Of a stretch of 64,000 nucleotides of DNA, positions 17,712 to 25,936 are shown piece by piece. The translations under genes and the position numbers were made by a program. This stretch comes from Lachnospiraceae bacterium UBA3866 (GTDB taxonomy: Bacteria; Bacillota; Clostridia; Lachnospirales; Lachnospiraceae). The DNA lies in NCBI GenBank assembly GCA_002392345.1, contig DGGU01000042.1, positions 48,076 through 112,075 on the forward strand, given 5' to 3'. The notes below the pieces were generated by a model that was not told where the DNA came from, searched no databases, and worked only from the letters and a program-made list of their open reading frames with translations. Every line of letters starts with the position of its first letter. Position 1 is the stretch's first letter.

Positions 17712-18365
17712 ATGTATGAGAATGAAAAAAAAGAAATAGTTGAATATGGAAAGAAATTAATCACAGATCGTCTAACTACTGGTACAAGTGGCAACATAAG
17801 TATATACGATCCAGAGAAGAAATTGATGCTTATAAGCCCATCTGGTATAGCATACTTTGATACAAAACCAGAAGACATAGTTGTTATGGATCTTGATGGT
17901 AATGTAGTTGAGGGCGATAAGAAACCATCATCAGAGCATGGTCTTCATGCTGCTATGTATAAAGCAAAGCCAAATGCAAGAGCAGCTGTACATACTCATT
18001 CTATGTATTGTACTGTGCTTGCAGTGCTTCATGAACCAATTAGAGCAGCTCACTATGTAGTTGCTGATGCTGGCGATGTACTTGTACCTTGCGCTGAATA
18101 TCAAACTTATGGTACTATGGAACTTGCAAAGGCTGCAACTAATGCTATGGGTGCATCTGATGCTGTACTTCTTGCCAATCATGGTATGATAGCAGTAGGA
18201 AAGTCACTAAAGAGTGCATATGGGCTTGCTGCTGGCATGGAGTATTGCGCAGAAGTATATTATAGAGCATTATGCACGAATAAGACTCCTCATATATTGC
18301 CTGATGATGAGATGAGAAGAGTTATAGAGAAGTTTAAAGGATATGGACAGACAAAGACAAAATAG
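17712..18365 (+). CDS. Class II aldolase (L-fuculose-phosphate aldolase family)
   Basis: Zinc-dependent aldolase of 217 residues. The GTSGNIS segment near residue 22 binds phosphate. SSEHGLH near residue 76 provides the catalytic glutamate, HTHS near residue 96 and ANHGM near residue 156 provide zinc ligands. Family members split fuculose-1-phosphate and similar substrates to dihydroxyacetone phosphate and an aldehyde, or epimerise ribulose-5-phosphate. With the FGGY kinase 12 bases upstream, phosphorylation followed by cleavage is likely. The released aldehyde could be handled by the divergently encoded iron alcohol dehydrogenase. Confidence 0.9.
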   Translation: MYENEKKEIVEYGKKLITDRLTTGTSGNISIYDPEKKLMLISPSGIAYFDTKPEDIVVMDLDGNVVEGDKKPSSEHGLHAAMYKAKPNARAAVHTHSMYCTVLAVLHEPIRAAHYVVADAGDVLVPCAEYQTYGTMELAKAATNAMGASDAVLLANHGMIAVGKSLKSAYGLAAGMEYCAEVYYRALCTNKTPHILPDDEMRRVIEKFKGYGQTKTK

Positions 18366-18391
18366 ATGTTACCAACATGATTTAGATTTAT

Positions 18392-19339
18392 ATGGATTAC
18401 CAAAATATTAAAAAAGATGCAAAGAGTGTGAAGATTGATAATGCTGCAAAGGAGATACCTGATTATGCCTTTGCATCTTTTTATAATATAGAAGAGATAA
18501 ACATACCCGATAGTGTAGAGAAGATAGGAAGGGGGGCTTTTCAAAATTGCTCAAAACTTTCTAAGGTTAGACTTCCAAAGAACTTACTTGAACTACAAAA
18601 CAATACTTTCTTTGGCTGCAGGAAATTAGAAAATATAGAGTTGCCAGATTCACTTAATAGAATTGGCGACCAAGTCTTTTTTGGAACTGGATTAAAGGAG
18701 ATAATCATCCCTGATAAAGTTGTGACTATCGGTAATAGTGCTTTTACTGGAGTATCAGAGTTCACTATAAGAGATGATTTCAATTATACAGTTAATAAAT
18801 ATAATATATTCAACTGGCTAAGTGAACCAATATATGACAGAGAAGCAGATGGGAAGATTCCTGAGACCTATCAATTTATAAAAAATGTAGTAGTTACAAT
18901 TTTAGATAATGATAAGAAAGTAAAATTTAAATTTTTGATACCATTCAATGATAAATTCGACTTTTTTTCTATATCACATGAGATATTTAGAGATAATAGA
19001 CTGGATCTTGGCCTTCTTGATAGGCAGTTCCAGATGATAAGAGATTTTGAAAATAAGACAAAATATGTATATTATAGAATACAATATCCATATAAACTTA
19101 CTGATGAGAACAAAAATCTATTTGAGAGATTTATAGTAGCAAATGATGTGAGTATAGCGAAAGGTTTTATTGATGGAAACCAAGTAAAACCACTTATAAA
19201 ACTAGAATCTTTAGGGCTCATCAACTCAAAGAATATAGATGGCCTTATAGAGTATGCCAATGTAAATAGAAAATTTAATGTGTTATCATATCTTATGAAT
19301 TATAAAAATGAGCATTTCGGTGACAGATACGCAATATAA
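18392..19339 (+). CDS. Leucine-rich repeat protein (BspA/LRR_5 type), cytoplasmic
   Basis: 315 residues. The first 130 residues contain about four BspA-type repeats of some 23 residues (pattern I..AF..C..L..I.LP.sL..IG...F), for example ADSVEKIG-like, LPKNLLEL and LPDSLNRIG units. The remainder is a non-repetitive domain with no family I recognise. There is no signal peptide, which is unusual because many BspA-like proteins are surface proteins. Its last 32 bases overlap the start of the VWA protein in another frame, so the two are translationally coupled. It probably provides a protein-binding surface for the AAA/VWA pair that follows, by inference. Confidence 0.75.
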   Translation: MDYQNIKKDAKSVKIDNAAKEIPDYAFASFYNIEEINIPDSVEKIGRGAFQNCSKLSKVRLPKNLLELQNNTFFGCRKLENIELPDSLNRIGDQVFFGTGLKEIIIPDKVVTIGNSAFTGVSEFTIRDDFNYTVNKYNIFNWLSEPIYDREADGKIPETYQFIKNVVVTILDNDKKVKFKFLIPFNDKFDFFSISHEIFRDNRLDLGLLDRQFQMIRDFENKTKYVYYRIQYPYKLTDENKNLFERFIVANDVSIAKGFIDGNQVKPLIKLESLGLINSKNIDGLIEYANVNRKFNVLSYLMNYKNEHFGDRYAI

Positions 19340-21137
19340 AAAGATAATATCACTCACTGAAGATCTGATGAGTCAAGTAAAAGCTGAAGCATTAGTGTCG
19401 CTTCGCTTTCTTGATGTTGCTCTATATAAATTAAAACATAAATACGATTTTAACACTACAATATATACAGACGGCACATATCTTATAATGAATCCTTACC
19501 ATATATTTAAATTATACAAAGAAGAATACAACATGTTACTTAGAACATATCTTCATGTAATTCTTCACTGTATATTATTTCATCTTTTTGTTGATAAAGC
19601 AGTCGATGATAAGATATGGAACCTAGCATGCGACATATCAGTTGAAAATATAATCAATGAATTTTCGCTTTCGACTCTTATTAGCGATAAGGATAATCCT
19701 GAGATAGCTGAGATTAATGTATTGAGGCAAAAAGTAGATGAATTGACCGCTGAAAAGATATATAGATATTTCGTAGATACTGATATTTCTAACTTTGAAA
19801 TAGAAAGATTAAGTAGTATATTTGCGAGAGACGACCATACACATTGGTATAATGAAGAACTTAAAGGCACTTCATCGAATGATAAAGAAAATAAAAATGA
19901 TGATTATAATTCACAAGAGAAAGATGAGATAAATGAAGATGATGTAGAAAGGACAGAACACGAAGAAAAGAGTGAGGATAAGGAAAAAGAATCTAATAAT
20001 AAAGAAGATTATAATGATTTATTAAGAGATAGAGAAGAAGAAAAAGATGATGAGGAAAATGGTGATGACGCATCTAATGTAGATGGTGATAAGAATAAGT
20101 CTGATACAGGGGAAGATGAGAATCCTGATGCTGATTCCACTAATAAGAGTGATGTCAATGAAGATAGCAAGAACGAAGAAGAAAGACTTGGCGGTGAAGA
20201 AACTGATCGAGATGTTAAAACTAAAAACATAGATGAAAATAAATCTGGAGATGAGTATAAGTCTGCCAAAGAGAAATTAGATGAACATCTTGGAAAGGGA
20301 AAAGAAAAAACTGATAAGAATGACTTAGAAAATAAAGATGAGTCAGCTTCTGATAAGAATGCCAAAACGATGAAGACTAAAAAAGATGATGAGAAAAATT
20401 CATCGTATTATGATTGGAAGAATATAAGCGAGAGAACCAAAGAAGACCTTCTGATGTTTGAGAATGCTTTTGGCAATAAAACTCATACGATAAAGCAGTA
20501 TATAGAATTTGTCAATGAAGAGCATTTTAAATATGAAGATTTCTTAGAGAAATTTGCTGTAATGAATGAAAATGTCGAACTTAACGATGATGAGTTTGAC
20601 AACGTGTACTATACTTTTGGCTTAAATATGTATAAAAATATACCTTTAGTAGAGCCGCTTGAATATAAAGAATCTAATCGAATTAAAGATTTTGTAATAG
20701 CTATAGATGTGAGTGGCTCTGTGAAAGGGGAACTGGTTGAGAAGTTTCTTGAAAAGACTTATAATATACTTGTAAGAAGGGATAATTATTTTAATAAGGT
20801 AAATATACATATAGTTTTATGTGATGCAGAGATTAAAGATGTGTATAAGGTAACGACCTTAAGCGATATTAAAACGGTGCTTAATGATATAACCTTATCT
20901 GGTTTTGGCGGGACGGACTTTAGACCTGTATTTGACTATGTAGAGAAGAAGAAAAAAGAAGGAGAACTAAGAAGTCTTAAAGGTCTTATATATTTTACTG
21001 ATGGCTTCGGAGAATACCCCAAAAATATTCCAAGTTTTGAGACAGCATTTGTATTTTTGAAGGACCAGTATAAGAGAGATGAGCGAAAAATCCACGTACC
21101 ACCATGGGCAATAAAGCTTGTCTTGGAGGATGTATAA
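19308..21137 (+). CDS. VWA-like / putative metallopeptidase domain protein (DUF2201 type) with acidic linker
   Basis: 609 residues in three parts. The N-terminal domain has the helix HVILHCILFHLFV near residue 83, where the spaced histidines resemble the putative metallopeptidase domain of DUF2201 proteins. Residues about 190-360 are an extremely acidic and lysine-rich low-complexity linker. The C-terminal part is a von Willebrand A-like domain with the metal-adhesion start VIAIDVSGSVKG near residue 464 and GFGGTDF later. It overlaps the LRR gene by 32 bases and the AAA gene by one base (TAATG). Proteins of this kind work as partners of MoxR-type AAA ATPases in metal insertion or complex remodelling; the client here is unknown. 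Confidence 0.82.
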   Translation: MSISVTDTQYKKIISLTEDLMSQVKAEALVSLRFLDVALYKLKHKYDFNTTIYTDGTYLIMNPYHIFKLYKEEYNMLLRTYLHVILHCILFHLFVDKAVDDKIWNLACDISVENIINEFSLSTLISDKDNPEIAEINVLRQKVDELTAEKIYRYFVDTDISNFEIERLSSIFARDDHTHWYNEELKGTSSNDKENKNDDYNSQEKDEINEDDVERTEHEEKSEDKEKESNNKEDYNDLLRDREEEKDDEENGDDASNVDGDKNKSDTGEDENPDADSTNKSDVNEDSKNEEERLGGEETDRDVKTKNIDENKSGDEYKSAKEKLDEHLGKGKEKTDKNDLENKDESASDKNAKTMKTKKDDEKNSSYYDWKNISERTKEDLLMFENAFGNKTHTIKQYIEFVNEEHFKYEDFLEKFAVMNENVELNDDEFDNVYYTFGLNMYKNIPLVEPLEYKESNRIKDFVIAIDVSGSVKGELVEKFLEKTYNILVRRDNYFNKVNIHIVLCDAEIKDVYKVTTLSDIKTVLNDITLSGFGGTDFRPVFDYVEKKKKEGELRSLKGLIYFTDGFGEYPKNIPSFETAFVFLKDQYKRDERKIHVPPWAIKLVLEDV

Positions 21138-22828
21138 TGAATATAAAAGAAGCAAAACAACAAATTAAAAACACTATGATTGCTTACTTTAGTAAGGATG
21201 AGTTCGGCAATTATGTGATACCGGTAGAGAAGCAGAGACCTATATTTATGATAGGAGCTCCCGGTATAGGAAAGACTGCAATTATGAAACAAATTGCAGA
21301 GGAACTTAACGTGGGACTCGTATCTTATTCTATGACTCATCATACAAGACAGAGTGCACTTGGACTTCCTATCATAGAAAAGAAAGTGTATGACAATGTT
21401 GAGTACAATATATCAAGATACTCTATGAGCGAAATCATAGCAGCAACTTATGATTTGATGGAAGAGACTGGGTATAAGGAGGGCATACTATTCCTTGATG
21501 AGATCAACTGCGTATCAGAGACACTTGCTCCATCTATGCTTCAGTTTCTTCAATATAAGATATTTGGTCAGCATAGTCTTCCAAGTGGCTGGATAGTTGT
21601 GACTGCTGGCAACCCACCAGAGTATAATAAATCAGTTAAGGAATATGATATAGTTACACTTGATAGATTAAAGGTTTTAAATGTAGAACCCGATTATGAG
21701 GTTTGGAAAGAATATGCTTTAAATAATAACATACATGGTAGCATAATAAGTTTTCTTGACATTAAGAACGAGTGCTTCTATATAGTTGAGACTACAACTG
21801 AAGGTAAAAATTATGTGACTGCTCGTGGTTGGGAAGATCTTTCAAAGATGATTGACATATATGAAGCAAAGGATATCAAAATTGATGAAATATTAATATC
21901 AGAGTATATTCACCATAAAAATATTGCTAAAGAATTTGCAGTGTATTATGACCTATATAATAAATACAAATCAGATTATAAGGTTTATGATATAGTGAAT
22001 GGGAATGCAAGCGAAGAGATAAAGGATAGAGCTAAAAAGGCAAAATTTGATGAGAGGATCTCTCTTCTTGGACTTCTCATAGATAATATAAGTGATAGCA
22101 TGACGAATGTTGTTGATATGGATATCTGTCTCATGGAATATAGAGAGATACTAAAGCACATAAAGGCTGAGATAACAGGTGACTTTACTAAGATAAAAGA
22201 AGAAGAGAAAAAACTCAAAGAAAAATATGAGGCAAGTGGCTATGACATAGAACATGAAGTTGATCTACTTGCGAGTGGAGTTGAGGTTGGAGAAAATAAC
22301 TCTCAATTAAAAGTAAGAGTCAAAAAAGATCCTAAGGCTGATGCTGATAAGTATAAAAAGCTTGATTATATGACTTCTTTAAATAAGCACATACTTGAAG
22401 AAAGGGATAAATTAAAGAAATTCATGCTAAGCGGAGCCCTCACAAAAGACGACAACAAGAAGTTCAATTGGACTATAAAAACTCTTATGTATATGCTTGC
22501 AGAATTGAAAAATGAGAATATATTGAGTGATGATACTGCTCTTCAGCTTATAGAGAGGGATTACGAGGCCAAAGTTAAGACACATAAGGATAATGTATCG
22601 CTCGTAAAGTCTCATATAGAAAATGTATTTGATTTTGTAGAAAAAGTGTATGGAAATGGCCAAGAGATGGTGGTACTTGTGGCAGAACTTACAACGAGAT
22701 ATAATGCGGCAAGGTTTATAAGCACTTTTGGCTCAGATTCGTATTTTAAGTACAATAAAGAGATACTTTTTTATGAGCGAAAAGAAGAGTTGACTAAGAA
22801 GATTGAGGAACTTGAGAGTAATAAATGA
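21137..22828 (+). CDS. MoxR-type AAA ATPase
   Basis: The start at 21137 overlaps the VWA stop and follows TTGGAGGATG. The 563-residue protein has Walker A GAPGIGKTAIMK near residue 44, Walker B GILFLDEINC near residue 118, sensor 1 VVTAGNPPEYN and a VTARGWEDLSK segment, all typical of MoxR-like AAA proteins. The C-terminal 280 residues are long, charged and mostly helical, and do not belong to the usual MoxR core of about 330 residues. MoxR ATPases act with VWA proteins as chaperones for metal centres or large complexes. The overlap with the VWA gene makes a joint complex very likely. Confidence 0.87.
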   Translation: MNIKEAKQQIKNTMIAYFSKDEFGNYVIPVEKQRPIFMIGAPGIGKTAIMKQIAEELNVGLVSYSMTHHTRQSALGLPIIEKKVYDNVEYNISRYSMSEIIAATYDLMEETGYKEGILFLDEINCVSETLAPSMLQFLQYKIFGQHSLPSGWIVVTAGNPPEYNKSVKEYDIVTLDRLKVLNVEPDYEVWKEYALNNNIHGSIISFLDIKNECFYIVETTTEGKNYVTARGWEDLSKMIDIYEAKDIKIDEILISEYIHHKNIAKEFAVYYDLYNKYKSDYKVYDIVNGNASEEIKDRAKKAKFDERISLLGLLIDNISDSMTNVVDMDICLMEYREILKHIKAEITGDFTKIKEEEKKLKEKYEASGYDIEHEVDLLASGVEVGENNSQLKVRVKKDPKADADKYKKLDYMTSLNKHILEERDKLKKFMLSGALTKDDNKKFNWTIKTLMYMLAELKNENILSDDTALQLIERDYEAKVKTHKDNVSLVKSHIENVFDFVEKVYGNGQEMVVLVAELTTRYNAARFISTFGSDSYFKYNKEILFYERKEELTKKIEELESNK

Positions 22829-22831
22829 TAT

Positions 22832-22860
22832 TTGAAATAGTACTTTATATATGATATTAT
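22832..22860 (+). promoter_or_regulatory. Desulfoferrodoxin promoter
   Basis: TTGAAA (22832-22837), a 17-base spacer and TATTAT (22855-22860), about 40 bases before the ATG, with AAGGAGG at the right distance. Confidence 0.7.
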
Positions 22861-22899
22861 ATATACGAATTAGTAAAATATATTTTAAGGAGGTATGTT

Positions 22900-23271
22900 A
22901 TGAATTTTTTTAAGTGTGAAAAATGCGGTAAGATAGTTGCATTAGTTAAGAGTAGTGCTTGTGACACTATCATGTGTTGTGGTGAGCCAATGAAAGAGAT
23001 AGTTGCCAATACTGTAGATGCAGCAAAAGAGAAACACGTACCTGTATATAAAGTTGAAGGTAATGTTGTTACTGTATGTGTAGGTGATGTTGCTCATCCT
23101 ATGACTGAAGAGCATCTTATAGAGTGGGTAGCCTTAGAAACTGAGCAAGGTAATCAAAGGAAGCTTCTAAAAGCAGGTCAAGAGCCTAAGGTGACATTTG
23201 CATTGGTTGATGGAGATAAAGTGAAATCAGTATATGCATACTGCAACCTCCATGGACTCTGGAAAGCATAG
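22900..23271 (+). CDS. Desulfoferrodoxin / superoxide reductase (two-iron type)
   Basis: Reduces superoxide to peroxide without making oxygen, a defence typical of strict anaerobes. 123 residues. The N-terminal rubredoxin-like centre I is seen as CEKC near residues 6-9 and the CC pair near residue 29. Centre II ligands are the histidines in EKHVPVY, VAHPMTEEHLIEW, and the C-terminal YCNLHGLW (cysteine and histidine). Both centres are complete. It has its own promoter. A lipoprotein gene starts 18 bases downstream and may be co-transcribed by chance. Confidence 0.95.
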   Translation: MNFFKCEKCGKIVALVKSSACDTIMCCGEPMKEIVANTVDAAKEKHVPVYKVEGNVVTVCVGDVAHPMTEEHLIEWVALETEQGNQRKLLKAGQEPKVTFALVDGDKVKSVYAYCNLHGLWKA

Positions 23272-23289
23272 ATGAGAGGCTATATATTG

Positions 23290-24102
23290 ATGTTAAAAAA
23301 ATGTCTAAACATTATACTTGTAATTTTAATGCCGATAATTCTTTCATCTTGTTTGAAGACAGCGGAATTATCTAAGAAAAATTATTCTATTGATACAATC
23401 ACAGAAGACGATAGGATTAAAGTAGACCCAGATAACCCTGACAGGATAGCTGTCAATCTTGATGCAGATTTTTTTGACACAGTGGAACTTGGCACACTTG
23501 ATGGTAAACCAATCACTTGGTATATCATTATAAGTGATGACGAACATCAGATTCTCATGAGTAAATATATTATAGACACAAAACCATACAATGAGGAAAA
23601 TGTCAAGGTGGAATGGTCAGACTCTACACTTTATGATTATCTCAATTCAGATTTCTTTAATGAATGCTTTAACAAAGAAGAACAAGAAAAGATCCTATTT
23701 ATCAATGAGGAAGATGATGCGAGAGTTACTATGCCATCGCTCAATAACCTTATAGACTTATACGGAGAGATCTTCTATATGCCTAATTCTTATTATGGTG
23801 ATCCTAATTCTTTTGATTGCAACCCTTTGATTATTGCTAAACCTACTGCTAGGGCTACCTATAATGAGATAGAGGTATTTGACAATGAGACATTTGCTGA
23901 AATTATGCAGACTGATCTAGACTCAAGATATAATTTTGCAAATGGCGCAGCAACTTATTGGGTACTTGATACAGATGAAGAATCGAATGATGCGTATTAT
24001 GTATCAGCGACTGGATTCATCAATCATCTGCCGCCTAATACGATGTATATAGGTTTTAGACCGATTATAAGGATTAAAAGTGAGGATTCACTTGACAATT
24101 AA
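23290..24102 (+). CDS. Lipoprotein with DUF6273-like domain
   Basis: Start 23290 is preferred over the ATG at 23272 because GAGAGG precedes it. The 270-residue product has a lipoprotein signal (KKCLNIILVILMPIILSSC) with the lipidated cysteine at residue 21. The rest fits the DUF6273 pattern, recalling secreted Clostridia proteins: ITWYIIISDDEHQILMSKYII, then a late ATYWVLDTDEES segment and a final GFRPIIRI strand. Exported to the outer face of the membrane. The role is unknown; these domains resemble sulfatase-modifying or lectin-like folds, but I would not press that. Confidence 0.72.
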   Translation: MLKKCLNIILVILMPIILSSCLKTAELSKKNYSIDTITEDDRIKVDPDNPDRIAVNLDADFFDTVELGTLDGKPITWYIIISDDEHQILMSKYIIDTKPYNEENVKVEWSDSTLYDYLNSDFFNECFNKEEQEKILFINEEDDARVTMPSLNNLIDLYGEIFYMPNSYYGDPNSFDCNPLIIAKPTARATYNEIEVFDNETFAEIMQTDLDSRYNFANGAATYWVLDTDEESNDAYYVSATGFINHLPPNTMYIGFRPIIRIKSEDSLDN

Positions 24103-24148
24103 TCCGTTTCGTAGTATACTATTAGCACTCACATATGGTGAGTGCTAC
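24092..24148 (+). promoter_or_regulatory. dnaJ promoter with CIRCE operator
   Basis: TTGACA (24092-24097), a 17-base spacer and TATACT (24115-24120) form a near-perfect sigma-A promoter. Directly after it is TTAGCACTC, nine bases, GAGTGCTAC (24122-24148), the CIRCE inverted repeat bound by HrcA, with one mismatch in the last base. HrcA repression relieved by heat is expected. Confidence 0.93.
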
Positions 24149-24200
24149 TTTATTTATAAGGGCTTTTGTTTTAAGAGCCTATAAAGGAGACTACTTACTT

Positions 24201-25319
24201 ATGGCAGAAAAAAGAGATTACTATGAAGTGCTTGGGGTATCCAAATCTGCAAGTGCTGATGAAATTAAAAAAGCATATAGAGCATTAGCCAAGAAATATC
24301 ATCCAGATGCAAATCCTGGAGATAAGACTGCAGAAGCGAAGTTTAAAGAAGCTTCAGAAGCTTATGCTGTGCTTTCTGATCCAGATAAGAAGAAGGCATA
24401 TGATACATATGGTCATGCTGCATTTGATCCAAACTCAGCTGCTGGTGCTGCATCAGGTTTTGGTGGCTTTGACTTTGGCTCTATGGACTTTTCTGATATA
24501 TTTGAAGATTTATTTGGCAGCGCTTTTGGTGGAGGCTTCAGTGGATTTTCATCTTATGGCGGAAGAAGAGACTCAAGGCCAAGACAAGGCGATAGTATAA
24601 GGACAAGAATTTCTATAACATTTGATGAAGCAATGAAAGGCTGCACAAAGCAAGTGACGATACCTTATCTTGAAGAGTGTTCATCTTGCCATGGCACAGG
24701 TGCCAAAGCTGGTACAAGTCCAGTTACTTGCAGTAGATGTGGAGGTCGCGGTCAAGTCGCAGTAAAACAGAGAACACCATTTGGCATGATGCAATCTGTA
24801 TCAACTTGTCCAGAGTGTAATGGAACAGGACAGGTTATTAAAGAAAAATGTGGCAGCTGTAATGGCACAGGATATAACAAAACAAATAAGACATTTGAGG
24901 TAACTATACCTGCAGGAATAGATAATGGCCAATCAGTTAGACTTAGCGGCAAAGGTAATCCTGGTGAAAATGGAGGCAGTAGAGGAGATCTGCTTGTGGC
25001 CGTTAGTGTAGCTCAGCATCCAATACTTAAGAGACAAGGCATCAATATCTATTCAACTGTATCTATAGATTATCCAACTGCTGTCTTAGGTGGAGAAACT
25101 AAAGTTAAAACTGCAGATGGTGATGTCATGCTTACAATAAAGCCAGGGACTCAAAGTGATGTAAAGATGAGACTTAAAGGAAAAGGCGTTCCACAGCTTA
25201 GAAATCCTAAGATGAGAGGAGATCAGATAGTGACAGTTGTGGTAAATGTGCCAACCAACCTTACAAAAGAGCAGAAAACTGCCCTTGAAAACTACCGAGC
25301 TACACTTAGCAATAATTAA
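24201..25319 (+). CDS. dnaJ: Chaperone protein DnaJ
   Basis: Hsp40 co-chaperone that stimulates DnaK. The start at 24201 follows AAAGGAG; the longer frame is not supported. Domain order is J domain with HPD near residue 33, a glycine/phenylalanine-rich region (about 75-125), the zinc-finger domain with four CxxCxGxG units ([32 protein letters not shown]), and the C-terminal substrate domains ending near residue 372. All repeats are intact. The gene stands alone under its own CIRCE promoter, with no hrcA, grpE or dnaK beside it. Confidence 0.97.
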   Translation: MAEKRDYYEVLGVSKSASADEIKKAYRALAKKYHPDANPGDKTAEAKFKEASEAYAVLSDPDKKKAYDTYGHAAFDPNSAAGAASGFGGFDFGSMDFSDIFEDLFGSAFGGGFSGFSSYGGRRDSRPRQGDSIRTRISITFDEAMKGCTKQVTIPYLEECSSCHGTGAKAGTSPVTCSRCGGRGQVAVKQRTPFGMMQSVSTCPECNGTGQVIKEKCGSCNGTGYNKTNKTFEVTIPAGIDNGQSVRLSGKGNPGENGGSRGDLLVAVSVAQHPILKRQGINIYSTVSIDYPTAVLGGETKVKTADGDVMLTIKPGTQSDVKMRLKGKGVPQLRNPKMRGDQIVTVVVNVPTNLTKEQKTALENYRATLSNN

Positions 25320-25347
25320 AATAGTATTAGGGAACCTCTAAAAAGGA

Positions 25348-25437
25348 GCATTTTTGAAAGCTTGCTTTCATAAAATGCGACGAATTTAAGGTTACAGTTG
25401 GGCACACACTCGAAAAACGGAGTTTTTCGAGGTGCCC
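25348..25437. repeat. Pair of intergenic hairpins downstream of dnaJ
   Basis: Hairpin one (25348-25378): GCATTTT, GAAAG, CTTG loop, CTTTC, AAAATGC. Hairpin two (25400-25437): GGGCAC, CTCGAAAAAC, GGA loop, GTTTTTCGAG, GTGCCC. They sit in the 200-base gap before darA. Neither is followed by a T run, so they do not look like simple terminators. Possible insertion-type repeat or RNA-stabilising structure. Confidence 0.55.
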
Positions 25438-25523
25438 ATTAATAATCTATAGTATGATTGCAAGAAAATATGTTATATGATAAAATATTAACATAACGAT
25501 ATGCGATAAAAAGGAGGTGCGCT

Positions 25524-25856
25524 ATGAAACTTATGTACATAATAGTTAGACAGGACAATGAATCAGATGTAGTAAATGCTCTTATCAAAGAAAACTATAG
25601 GATTACTAAACTTGCCACTTCAGGAGGTTTTTTAAGACGTGGTAACACTACTCTTTTTAGCTGTGTAGAAGATAGCGATGTTGATAAGGCCATAGATATA
25701 GTGAAGGCTGAGTGTGGAAAGAGACAGAAGATTCAAGTTGATATGCCGGTGAACCTCCCATCAACAGCCATTAATTATACGACCTTACCTACAACGATAG
25801 AAATTGGTGGTGCAACGATTATAGTCACAGATGTATGCAAGTTTGAAAAATTTTAA
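25524..25856 (+). CDS. darA: Cyclic-di-AMP receptor DarA (PII-like, PstA family)
   Basis: 110-residue PII-like signal protein that binds cyclic-di-AMP as a trimer. The family start KLMYIIVRQDNESDVVNAL, the LATSGGFLRRGNTTLF segment near residue 32 and the C-terminal GGATIIVTDVCKFEKF are all present. The GGF.R.GNTT stretch lines the ligand pocket. Its presence implies c-di-AMP signalling in this organism. AAGGAGG precedes the ATG. It is followed by a strong terminator and appears monocistronic. Confidence 0.93.
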   Translation: MKLMYIIVRQDNESDVVNALIKENYRITKLATSGGFLRRGNTTLFSCVEDSDVDKAIDIVKAECGKRQKIQVDMPVNLPSTAINYTTLPTTIEIGGATIIVTDVCKFEKF

Positions 25857-25870
25857 TAAAAGGAAATAAA

Positions 25871-25901
25871 AAAATAGCAGGCTGATGACCTGCTATTTTT
25901 A
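25871..25901. terminator. Terminator after darA, usable in both directions
   Basis: AAAATAGCAGG, loop CTGATGA, CCTGCTATTTTT. It also faces the 3' end of the minus-strand brnQ gene. Confidence 0.85.
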
Positions 25902-25936
25902 TGTAAAAATGCTGATTTTCAAAATTCTTTATAAGA

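Noticed and set aside
19900..20400. Tandem repeat or CRISPR-like pattern in the acidic part of the VWA gene
   Set aside because: The repetition comes from Asp, Glu and Lys codons in a low-complexity linker; there is no regular repeat-spacer spacing.
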